A stretch of 64,000 nucleotides of DNA from Protula sp. h YS-2021 (taxonomy: Eukaryota; Annelida; Polychaeta; Sabellida; Serpulidae): positions 73,968,742 to 74,032,741 of the forward strand of contig OX457026.1 in assembly GCA_949752745.1 (NCBI GenBank), written 5' to 3'. Shown here one piece after another: positions 37,062 to 48,182 of the stretch (the first letter of the stretch is position 1; each line of letters starts with the position of its first letter). Under the pieces are notes generated by a model. It did not search any database. It saw nothing but the letters and a program-made list of their open reading frames with translations, and was not told where the DNA came from. The position numbers and the translations under genes were made by a program.

Positions 37062-40000
37062 TTAAACGGGTTTCACGACAAAAATACTTGAGCCCAAGCT
37101 GGTTCAAAGCGAACACAGTCTAGACGCAGTTGGATACTACGTTTCTCCTTTCCTAAATAATGCGACAACTTGACACAAATCCTAGTGGCCGATCCGAAGA
37201 CGGCGTACGCAAAAATGTACAATGTTTTGAACCCATCCCCCAACCATGTACGCCAGATTTGTGATGAATGCTTGATTTATGCCCTCAGACCCTATACAGA
37301 GCAATCGCGCTTACAAAAAAAAAAAAATTGTCCCCCCACCTCACAGCCATGTACCACTTCCAGCGCGGACGAACAGGGCAACGTGTGATGAATCTGAGCA
37401 CCCATCAAAAATTTAGGAAGAGGCGCGATGCTGACATAGCAACAGTGTCGCCTTTAAGCAATGGCTTCATATTAAGTCGCGTTCTTATAATCGCCCTGAG
37501 GTTAATGTTAAAAAGAGATCTCCCCAATGAATAAAGAACACCGGGTCTCCCAGAGTGTTGTGTTACCTTTCAGGCCGTTTATCATGTGAAGAGTGAGAGG
37601 TCTACCCCGGTGCCGCCGTGTCTGGTACGAAAACCTAACTTATAAAGAGGCTCCTTTTGGGGAATATGTTTCCGAAAAAAGCCCAATGATTTGGTTAAAC
37701 TTAATGCAACGCCTTAAGAACGCCATTCTGATAGGCCTCCGAACTATATTTAAGCCGCAAGTTCACAAAATATATTCAACGACATGAGCGAAATAAGATG
37801 CACCGAAGTCACGGGCCACTATTTAGAAAACCTAGAGCTGGCAAATCACCATTGTGTCCAAAATATACTGTACTGCAAGTGCTCTGAGGCAAAAGCAAGC
37901 ATTACTTTCAGTCAAAATTTACTGAAATAAATAATTTAACGTCAAAATTTTGCAAATCGCGACTTCTGTAACCTTTAAACGCTAACAGAACTAAATTTTA
38001 ATCGATCTTACGTAAATTTTTACAAAACGCTTCGTCAAGACGCGGACAGAAGCATTCTCTCGAAGGGGGGGGGGGGGGGTGGATAGAGGTGCAGCGATAC
38101 ACTATTTCGTCCAGAACCACGGGTTTTGTCGTCACTTTCTTTTAATTTGGGCTGTATCGGTAGGTACTGAGAACAGACTACAGAGGAACCGGTTAACTGC
38201 ATACTTCTGAAAAACTCCAACGCTTTTCACGGGCACACAAAATACACCGGATATTCATGTCATAACTTTTGAAAATTGACTGCGCAATTAACCGGTCTTC
38301 AACTGTACTGTTTTGCAGACAGCTTTATTTACATGTCTGTGCAGTTGTTGTCCCTTCTAACAGCAACTTAGTAGCCACTTTTTTTCTCAACTTTTTAGTA
38401 TTTGTCCTTAGTCTTTGTCCCTTTCAAATTTTAAAAAGCAACCCTTACAATTATCTTAAAATACTTTTGAAACTGCACTTGTGGTCGTCGACAGTTTTCT
38501 TACAGGTTTTCCTTTTTAAGACGTGCTAATTTTTAATTTTGAGGATCCAGCCATCGCTTAAAAATGAAACAGTTCTGCGTATTCCGTCAAGCGTACGCAG
38601 TTTAGGAGGCATTTTTCCAATATTGTCAATGAAAAACATTTTTTCAAAGCCCTAGCACGAACACTAATAAAATAAAATAAATAAAGCCAAGCATTGGCTA
38701 AAATTCGGTGTAAAGCTTATTTAATTTGAAACCAAATACATTTAATGTTATTTTTATTACACGGACCTAAACCAAAAAATCACACATAAAGCAGCTTGCC
38801 GTAAATTTGAATGCCGTAAACGCGCATTTTTAAGCAAATGTTACGGCAATTTTTATCCTTGGTCGGAGTTCTGTTTTTTTTTTTAATGAAGAAAAAATCT
38901 CATCTGGTATGCAAAATATATGCGGCTACGTCTCTTCAATCATTTCAAGTCAAGTAAGCATGGATGTTGGCCTTGAAAGCTTTCAACTCGCAGTCCCTAT
39001 ACGAAGCCTCACATAACTGAAGATCAGATATCTGTGACCCGAATTTTCGAGACTGCATGGCGCCTCTCAAAAGATTGACAGCTTTTCTGTGTTTTTTTAT
39101 TCATTTTTTTTTCACTCAAGAATACTATACAAGGAGTTTCGTGATGAAAAGATTGTACGGAAACCACTTTAAAAATAAACAGCTCGGTTTGTACTTTTTA
39201 TTGTGTGACAAGAGGCTCGGCATGAAGGAAAAGAAAATGTACATTTATTAAATTATATATATATATATATACATATATCTGACAAGCCATTTATTTAAAG
39301 AAGGGCTGTTTTTACAGCAATGCAGAATGAAACAGTTGGGTGTCAACACTTTTTAAAAGGGCAGTTGAATGTCGTATGAAATACTCTTTTTGTTTCAAGA
39401 GATATCGGAAAATACAGGCACAGTTCCGATATTGAAATGTTGCGTGTTATCAAATTCAATTACCCCAATAAAAAGTTTGAATGCAAAGGACAAAAATAAC
39501 ACAAAATAACTTGCTGAATATATGAAATTCAATTCATTCGGCAGGGTTAAAGAGAAGATTTTATGAACACACAACCACACACTAACAATGTCTCCATTTA
39601 CAGCCAAAGCACACGAACAGGAAACCTTTTAAGTGGCGAGATTTTATAGCGAATACAGTTTGTTATTTGTATTACAGGTACTTAAGGCAAAACGTATTAA
39701 GGATCAAGTGTTGTGACTTTGCTACTCAATTCCGGCTACAAAGTCACCCACAATAAGAAATCGACATAAATAGGCTGAAAAATTATCAGCACTGAGTCAG
39801 TGCGCCCCAGCAGAAGTTCTTGGTTTACATCCCCGTCATTCGTCTCGTAACGATAACTACATAATGTTACAATCGGTCTAATTTATACAGCACAAAAGTA
39901 AAATTTCATGTTATGGGTTTTCATGTTATCCCAGCACTGCACCCTCAAAAACGAAGGTGATACGAGTTGACAGGGGTACTGGCTGGCAAACGTACGAGTC

Positions 40001-40255
40001 GTTCTAGGTAATTAACACCCCAATTCGCACACCCTTAAAAGAGCCTACCACCCTTCTGTGTTAAGTTTTTTTGCATGTTCCATGACAGTGACGTGTAGGT
40101 GACTAGAATTCTGGGAACTCAGAAAACACGCTCTATTCATATGATGAATAGTTTATTACAATTAGACTGAAGTACAGTTTAGCAGTTGAACATTTTGAAA
40201 CGTCAATCTAACGGGGCTGATTCCATTGTTAACTAGTTCTAAAGGAAACGCAATT
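37062..40255. other. E-protein intron, no gene seen
   Basis: 15 G run at 38065-38079 and (TA)n at about 39254-39281. No recognised coding segment. Confidence 0.5.
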
Positions 40256-40273
40256 CAAAGACACCTGTTAAAA

Positions 40274-40720
40274 AAGAAAAATCATCGCGAAGCGATAGAC
40301 GGTAAAGAAGTGGAGAAGGTTCAAGAATTTGTCTTCTTAGGCAGTGTAGTACCAGACTGCTCAGCGGACGTCAAACGAAGAATCGTGCATGCCTCGTCAA
40401 CCTTCGGCCGACTGAGAAAGGCCATCTGGAGCAGGCGGGCTATAAGGTAGCGTGCTCAAAACCCGCTTATACAAGGCCCTAATACTACCTATCGCTGTGT
40501 ATGCATGAGATAGCTGGACTCTCAAGTCGGAATACACGCGCAGAATAGAAGCCTTGGAAATGAGATGTCTGAGGGCAATACTGGGAATATCCCTGAGAGA
40601 CCGCTACACCAAAGAATATCTTCTTTGGCTACACGAACGAGAGAGTCCGAAAGACACTCCAGATTACTGAAACAATATTAGAGGTAACCAAGAAGAAATG
40701 ACTCCGTTGGTTCGGCAACG
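40274..40720 (+). pseudogene. Non-LTR retrotransposon reverse transcriptase, C-terminal fragment
   Basis: The first frame reads IDGKEVEKVQEFVFLGSVV, then DVKRRIVHASSTFGRLRKAIW. After a frameshift near 40448 it continues LKTRLYKALILPIAVYA, stop, DSWTLK, then RRIEALEMRCLRAILGISLR DRYTKEYL. This is the familiar thumb/post-thumb part of LINE endonuclease-reverse transcriptases (VEEFKYLGS, TKxRLYxALVxPVxLYG-ETW, FExRCLRRILGI). The palm YXDD region is missing: the copy is 5'-truncated, frameshifted and interrupted by TGA, so it is dead. I cannot assign the clade. It lies antisense to the host gene, deep in its 35 kb intron. Confidence 0.88.
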
Positions 40721-40904
40721 TGCCCTAAGCACTTAACTAATCAACTTTTTGGTAGTTTATTTATTTTTCACTGATCGTAGAAGCTATAAAATAAAGCGCT
40801 TTTTAAAACAAAATATGTAAATTTTGAGAACTTTTCACTCGACATTTTAATGTGAACTGTTCCCTCAGCAACACTAACGTTATATTACCTAAGTAAAGTT
40901 AAGA

Positions 40905-41240
40905 TTTAAAGCTAATTTTTTTTTAACTTTTAAATTTCAATAGATTTCAATAGAATACCGATATTTTAATAAACAGCCAATAGAAATTCATCTTTTCAAT
41001 ATTTTTATTTTTCTTTCACTAAAAGATAAGAATTTACATTGTTCAACTTATTTCACCCTTTGTTATAAGAAAAGTGAAGTATTATTGATTTCTTTGACAT
41101 TCAAATTATCGGTAGTCTATTCCGGAATAGCCTGCTAAAAAATATCTGGTGTCTTATTTGTTTCAGAATTTTTATTTTAAATAATACGGTGTTTTTAACT
41201 TAACTGTAAGTTCGGTGATGTGAAATTACATGTATATTGA
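40905..41240. mobile_element. AT-rich CTATTCCGGAATAG element, solitary copy
   Basis: ATTATCGGTAGTCTATTCCG, AAGATAAGAATTTACATTG and TTTTAAATAATACGGTGTTTT are shared with 55000-56190. Centre contains the palindrome CTATTCCGGAATAG. Confidence 0.75.
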
Positions 41241-41293
41241 TTGTTATTTGAGATATTTATGCATAATTGTAGTTCCTGTACTTTTTAAATATT

Positions 41294-41816
41294 TAACTAG
41301 AACCTCATTTCGCTAGCGAAATGTTAAACACTTGCCAATAATTAAAACGCAAAAATACTTCCTCCAGTGGGTTATTTCTTGAATAATATATTGCAAACAA
41401 CACAGCTTGAATACGTCTTATAAGCCGAGTAGTGTGTGGTTCTTGTTGGCTTAAGGTTTTATTGACTGATCACGCATACGCCGTGATATCCATTTACGCA
41501 GTGAGAGCTCGCACAAAGCTGAGCAACTGTGTTCTGTGATGTACGTTAAATGCTCTGCATTTACTTGCAAAAATATACTCTTTTCACATGGCCTTTTAAC
41601 AAAGAAAACGAAATCGAAGTCGAAAATAAAAAGTGACATGCACACGTTCAGATCAAGCTCTTCGTAAGTCCCAAGTTTCATGGTACTAGGGTCCATAGTG
41701 TCAGAGAAGAAAAAAGACACAAAAAATCGGAAAAAGTATCAAGAAGAAAAAAAAAGGACGAATTTTGCTCGCACAAATTCATATAACTCTTGCAAGCCAA
41801 AGGCTTGTCAAGTGTT
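41294..41816 (-). mobile_element. 520 bp short element, copy 2
   Basis: Reverse of 32450-32973, about full length, from CTAGAACCTCATTTCGCTAG to GCTTGTCAAGTGTTAA. Joined directly to copy 3. Confidence 0.88.
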
Positions 41817-42294
41817 AACTAGAAGCTCATTCCGCTAGCGAAATGTTAAACACTTGACAAAAATTAAAACGCAAAAATACTTCCTTCAGTGGGTTATTTC
41901 TTGAATAATATATTGCAAACAACACAGCTTAAATACGTCTTATAAGCCGAGTAGTGTTTGGTTGTTGTTGACTTAAAGTTTAATTGACTGATCAGGCATA
42001 CGCCGTGTTATCTATTTGCGCAGTGAGAGCTCGCACAAAGTGACATGCACATGTTCAGATCAAGCTCTTCATAAGTCCCAAGTTTCATGGTCCTAGGGCT
42101 CATAGTGTCAGAGAAGAAGAAGACAGAAAAAATCGGAAAAACTGTCAAGAAGAAGAAAAAAAAAACGAATTCTGCTAACACAAATTCATATAACCCTTGC
42201 AAAGCCAAAGGCTTGTCAAGTGTTAAAAAAAGGACGAACGGCTGCTCGCACAAATTCATATAACCCTTGCAAGCCAAAGGCTTGTCAAGTGTTA
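41817..42294 (-). mobile_element. 520 bp short element, copy 3 (internally deleted, end duplicated)
   Basis: Same orientation as copy 2. At about 42040 roughly 120 bp are missing relative to copy 2; the break sits at a shared AAAG. The last ~70 bp (CACAAATTCATATAACCCTTGC ... GGCTTGTCAAGTGTTAA) occur twice. Confidence 0.86.
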
Positions 42295-42379
42295 ATGAGA
42301 ATTCAGGGACATTTGTTGTTAAAAAATGAACACATTGTTAAATAAGCAAAACAAATTTATGATTGATAAAATCATTATT

Positions 42380-42403
42380 AGGTCTCCTCCTTTGGGGAGA
42401 CCT
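42380..42403. repeat. Perfect 8 bp stem-loop
   Basis: AGGTCTCC pairs with GGAGACCT around TCCTTTGG. Resembles the 3' hairpins of the composite elements but has no GACGGACA tract beside it. Confidence 0.6.
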
Positions 42404-43367
42404 GTTTGAGGTGCTTCATCACCGAATAAACATTAAAGGAGTGATGTGCTTTATGTAAAAAAAAAAAAAGTTTCTAATTCATCAATTTAACTTTTATAAA
42501 CTGGTGTTTTTGTTTCAAATCACATGGCTAAATAGCATTACTGGCTCTTATACGATAAATATTTAGCTAAATACAAATCTTTATCATTTCGGCAAAATTT
42601 TAACAATTTTGGCAAAATCGTACCGAAAAAAAAACCCGAACCGCACCGAACCGTGGGCATGGCGTACCATCATACCCCTAGGGGTTACCATATCGAGGTA
42701 CATGGATGACTACTGCTGAGTGTTCTTTGGCGATAGCTAATGAGTATTATGCTGAAAATATTAATATGTTCAAAGACATCGTGAGACTAACTATGGCTGA
42801 ATCTCGGAGAACCCTCCCCCCCCCAAACCGGAAACAAACGCCCCCGGTGAAATTCCCACAATTTATGCAGCTGCGGAGAAAAGTTCCCCCAGATTTTTTC
42901 ATACACGGCGAAAATCCCCCTGTATAATAACCTCTATTAACTGAAGTGTTGACAGAGCGACGGATTAATAACAGCTTCAGCATTTATTTGAAATCAGAGC
43001 TATGTAGGTCAGAAAACAGCATAGTGTTTTCAATAATTGCAGTTGCGATTGGCAATGACTGGAGTTGTTGATCAACAAAACCTCATCAAACTCCTGAGTA
43101 TATCCCAGGAGCAAAATCTCCGAAGTGCGCTGAAAGAAATCACAGAGGGTGGAAAATTGAGTAAATTTTTACAAAGGTACCTCAAACAAAATTTTAATAT
43201 TTTATTGCATTTAATACGCATACTGAATATTCGTTAAAGATGTGAAGTTTTATGTGGTGGGGATATCAAAAAGGGCATGGTAAACGTCTACGGGGGTAGG
43301 GGTGGGGGTCTCCATAGTTGGCAAAATAGGGGGCGTTGTTGTTCAACAGCCAACCTCTTCGGCGGTT
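42404..43367. other. E-protein intron, no gene seen
   Basis: 42815-42925 has C-rich blocks reminiscent of the 31755-32442 foldback arms but no paired arm was found. Confidence 0.45.
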
Positions 43368-43570
43368 CGGTCTTTTGTGTATAACACCTTTTTACTCCAC
43401 AGACCCACTGAGACGGAGGAACTACTTTTTATAGATGTTCATTAACTAACTCTAGGGCGGTTCGGTCTGCTGTGTACGATGCCTTTTTACTCGGCAGACC
43501 CAATGGGGATTGGGGATCGAAAATAATACTCATAACAGAGGGAACTACTTTTTAAAACGAGGAGTTCGTC
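43368..43570. repeat. Two-copy direct repeat, about 100 bp
   Basis: GCGGTTCGGTCT, GTGTATAACACCTTTTTACTC, CAGACCCACTG and GGAACTACTTTTTA occur in order at 43371-43435 and again at 43457-43553. A weak relative lies at 50821-50880. Confidence 0.75.
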
Positions 43571-43724
43571 TATCCTCCGTGGACGGTATGGTGTGTATAA
43601 AGCTGTTGCGTGTTGACTACGCAAAATGTAAAAGTGGAAGGATAGGTAGACGCAGTGTCTAACATTTAAACGAACATCAATTCATTAACCAGTAGGCACG
43701 TGGGACTGTCGTAGTATGTTAAGT

Positions 43725-43955
43725 CCAGTGGCGATTTTCAAAAGTCCGCCATTTTGTCAATTTTTTCCCGATCCGGAAAATTCTTGGCCACTGCACTGCG
43801 GAAGGGTCCAGAGAAGCCGTGCACAAAATTTGAAAGCAATCCATCTATCAATGCTGCCTGTAGGCGCGTGAGACTGAAGCGTGACAGACGGACAGAACGA
43901 TCGACACACCGAAAAGTTCAAAACTATATCCCTCCGTCCCACGGGGGGATAATAT
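43725..43955 (+). mobile_element. Hairpin-tailed element with single core
   Basis: Tail: GACAGACGGACAGAACGATCG (about 43880-43900), then hairpin ATCCCTCCGT/ACGGGGGGAT (43928-43951) and AATAT. One body segment, no tandem core. Confidence 0.72.
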
Positions 43956-44041
43956 ACATCCGCTTTGTGTTTAGACATAACAGACAGATCTCATTAGAGG
44001 TCAGCTGTTTTATAACAACTACATAGGGGATTTCTCAGGCT

Positions 44042-44060
44042 GGGGGGGGGGGGGGGGGGG
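44042..44060. repeat. 19 G homopolymer
   Basis: Longest pure G tract in the window together with 36003-36021. Confidence 0.97.
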
Positions 44061-46435
44061 TTCCTCCGCACACCACTGTGGCTGCATAAAAATACGTACG
44101 GATATAAGTGCCCCAACAAAGTTATCTGAGCAAACTAGTGGGTTTAAACCCCTGCCTTTTCAAATGAGTCTCAATACAATAGCCGTGTGCATTATGAAAT
44201 GCGCTTGCTTTAAGATAAAAGTTAGAATCCTTGGACATCTTACTTAAAATGGTTCTACGTGTACTGAATGATGCAAAGCAAATAAACTCGATACAAGAAC
44301 CATCGAATTTAAATGCCACCACTGATTCTCCTTTTCTGACAAAAATAAGTATCTTTCAACTGATTGAACAATTTGTATTTAACAATGCACTTCAAAACCG
44401 TATACACGAAAGAAACTTCCTTAAGAAAACGAAATACTGAACGTATTCACATAAAATCAAATACGCCTTTTCTGTCACGGGCGTCCTTTATGTTTGAGCC
44501 GCTCTCTCTGAAAAGTTCTGAAAATCACCGGATGAAAAATTTCGCATGGAAAATGTTAGAAAACCAGTTTTTTAATGACGATTTCTATGATACTGCACGG
44601 CTTCCTTACCGATCACAAGTGTTTACTGAAACAGCTGCATGTAAATTTTACTTTGTTAATGCAATGTCTAAGGTTTCTTTCATAATGATCGAGTTTTATC
44701 ACGAACTTACACCATAAATATTTTCATGGTTAATTGTTTTTCTTTCTAGTTCAGCCAAATATAAAGACAGGGTAACTTTCTACACTGTTCACTGAAATTA
44801 ACAACTTTAGGAAAGATACAATATCACACCATCCTCGCGGCTGAACGATTCAAAACAGCTGAAAGTGCAGCCTCAAAAATTTTAATTTCATTTATCAATT
44901 CGCTCTTTAAATGTTTGCATTTAACACCCGAAAAACATGTGTTTGTTATAGCTGACAAGTAAGATAAAGCTTGTGTTTTTAAAAGGGGAATTGGTTTCAC
45001 CTTCTCTCTATTATTCAAACAGCCTGAATAATTGGCCGCATGATTTTAGAAGCATGTAAGAATACTCTTATGTGTATTTTCCAAAAACAAAACAGGACAG
45101 TTTGGGCTGTATATTTATTATTTCAAACACAAAGACGCAAGATAATATTCGTTAGCTTCCACTTACGACATCCTCTCCCTCTAGTATCAGCGCGCACTTT
45201 TCGTGATTGGCAGGACAAGACTGACCCACTAACAAACCACCCTGACCCTTAGCAAGGCACTGCTGTTTGCACATTCAACCAAAGATTTGATATCCACAGA
45301 GAACGTGCAGGCTGCGAAACGGACTGCTGTTCGGTTGCGAAGAAACACCCACAGGTTTCACGGAAAGCCCTACCAAAAGCAAGGAATGCACAAGAACACT
45401 GTGCGTGGGAGGTAATCTCACTCTTGATATACATGAAAACTTAACGCTTAAGGGTAAAAGTACTTTATTCTTTGTTCTCAAACGCTCTGAAACTTGTACA
45501 TTATGTCCGTCAGTCCAGTTAAATTTCTTATTGAAGGTATATCTGAACGAAAAATTGCTCAAGCGTAGTTTTCCAGATGGCATTGTTTTCACACATACAT
45601 TTTATAACAAGAATATACAGAACATATTCAACTTTTATGAACTACATTTTTACCAGTGCACCAGACCAAAGACGTTAAAAAGTGTAAAATGGCACAAAAA
45701 TTCAACCAGTTTTTAGACACGACTAAAAATAAACTTTGACATTCTCACAATTTAATGGTTTCTTCCCGCGAAGAATTTCTTCTCATTTTCCATACATCTA
45801 TGTCGATAGCTTTATTGGCATAATGAGGGAAAGATACATCACCGATCTACCCAGTCGGATATTAGAATTTAACTCAGTTGTGAGAATCATAGTTTTGTTA
45901 CTGCTTCAGTTCCTTTTCAGTATCTAATCGCCGAATAGGTGCGCATTTACAGTCACCAATGTGTAAATTTAAGAACACGGATAAAGTGAAAGGTTAAACT
46001 TGAACACTTGACATGTGAGAAGAGTATGGTGTGAATATTGCATACCTTGGGAAAGTAAAAATCCAAATATAGTCGCACTTCAAGTTACTCGAGTGCAGAT
46101 CGGTAATGCGATAAAATGACTGCTATCTGTAGATATATGTGTGTATATATTAAGTGCTCTTTTCACCGGGTCAACAAGCTTCTGTTGTGTCCCTGTCAGG
46201 CAATATCATATTTGCGTTTGCGCATATTGCAATACGTTCAATGCACAGGTTAAAGGTGACATGTTTTTAATCTTTGGAGACCCGAGTTAACATCGTTATC
46301 AGTTTAAAAGACTATCTAATAACTTGTGCAACATTTCAAAAGACCGCCTCATTCTTCCACAAAATGATTTTATTCCCGAAAGCAGGCGAAGTGTAACTCA
46401 TGCAGTAAGACAATTGGAAAGGCATGGCGGTCAGT
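44061..46435. other. E-protein intron, no gene seen
   Basis: AT-rich; an ACTTAC-type donor on the minus strand near 45165 has no convincing acceptor. No repeat recognised. Confidence 0.5.
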
Positions 46436-46487
46436 GTATTCAGAATAATTTCCACAAATTGTATTCAGAATAATTTCCACAAATTCG
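46436..46487. repeat. 26 bp perfect tandem duplication
   Basis: GTATTCAGAATAATTTCCAC followed by AAATT occurs twice without gap. Confidence 0.9.
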
Positions 46488-47550
46488 ACAAGAATTTACT
46501 TCTAAAACTAGACCGAAATTCGCACAGCGACTTAGACCCCACTTGGAATGATAACTTAAAACGGGACGTAGATGATATTGCTGTTTGTTAACAATTTTCA
46601 CATGTCTGAATGTAGAAGATCCCCCTAAATACTACCAACTATACCGGTCAGGTCAAGGTCAAAAATTTTTATCAGGTGCACCACTTCAGATGACCCTCCA
46701 AGTAAAAACAAAAAATAAAAAAATAAATAAATAAATAAATAAAAAAGGGAGGAAAAAAATAGGTGAAGAATTCGAGGCAATCCATCCCCATTTGGTATTT
46801 TCAATACCAAGTGGGAACAAGACCAGTTTCACTGAAGAGAGTGAAATGGCATTGGGGTAAAACAGTTAAAAATAAAATAACGATACCCACTTTGAAAGTG
46901 ATAGCCATAGCACTACTAAGTATTATAACTCGCAACTCAGTGACAATGCTCACCCGTGTAAAAAAATGACAAGTAAATTGTGCGTTCTTTAATCGCATAC
47001 GAAAGTTTGTTAGTTGCATACACCCAAACGTCATAGCTATAACCAAAGTGGCGCTTACAGAGGCTCTGTGATGAAATCGTTTTGCTCTGCGTAACGAACG
47101 TTGTCAAGCAACGTACAGGTGGCGTCACAGTACAAGGGAGTATCTGATGGTAACAGAAGTTTATTTCTGCTGTGTTTGGCTAGCAACGGCAAGATTATGT
47201 GTGCTGTGTTATAATAGCGATAGATCATGGTGCTGGTGTGCTTTGTATCGAATTCGGACACTTGCGGAAGGTCAATAAACATCGCTGGGTGGTTCGTTCA
47301 CAGTCCTTCCACGCATATCCGAGTCCAGTACAAAGCACCCAGTTATCTTATATTTTAAACAAATCAAATACATAAGCCATCAGTGAAACTGATTAATGTC
47401 CCCCGCCACAAAAACGCTCGATGGACAGGAAATTTCAGAATGAATAAGTCCCCCGTAGGCGTGCAATTCAACGATTTTAAAAGTTTAAAGGAACAAAAAA
47501 TCTCGCGATAAAACAATCTAAGAAATGTTTGATTTGTTTAACTAAATTCA
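46488..47550. other. E-protein intron, no gene seen
   Basis: Short (AAAT)n near 46715-46743. Nothing else recognised. Confidence 0.5.
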
Positions 47551-48182
47551 TGTAGGCTTGAGTGTGTTACCAAACTCATTCCAGTAGGTAAGGGTTGTGA
47601 AAATTTCTTAAGTTCAGCTGAGTCAATGTCCTTGGGCCGAAAGGGCTCATTTACAATACCAAACCTTGTTGGTTCCAATACTACTTATAGTTAAGATATC
47701 TTGTCAATCGATGCAGAAATGTAGGCTTGAGTGTGTTAACAAACTCATACCAGTATGTAAGGGTTGTGAAAATTTCTGAAGTTCAGCTGGCCAATGTCCT
47801 TGGGCCGACAGGGCTCATTTACAATACCGACCTTTGTTGGTTCCAATACTTCCTTTATGTAAAAGAAGAAGAAAACAATCGATCCAGAAATGTAGGCTTG
47901 GGTGTGTTAACAAACCCATTCAACTGAGTAAGGGTTAACAAACTCATACCAGTATGTAAGGGTTGTGAAAATTTGTGAAGTTCAGCTGGGCCAATGTCCT
48001 TGGGCTCACATGGCTCATTTACAATAGGGATCCTTGTTCATTACAGTACTACCCATATATAGAATATCTTAACAATCGGTCGAAAAATATAGGCTTGAGT
48101 GTGTTAACAAAGAAGGTGTCAACAGACGGACAGACGGGGGGAAAGACAGACCCGAAAACTATAGTCCCCCGGAGGGGGACTA
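47551..48182 (+). mobile_element. Hairpin-tailed element with ~170 bp cores (3.5 units)
   Basis: GTAGGCTTGAGTGTGTTA starts at about 47551, 47721 and 47892, and a variant at 48089. Units contain GGGTTGTGAAAATTTCTGAAG and CCAATGTCCTTGGGC. The tail is AGACGGACAGACGGGGGGAAAG, then hairpin TAGTCCCCC/GGGGGACTA (48163-48182) and AAAA. Confidence 0.85.
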
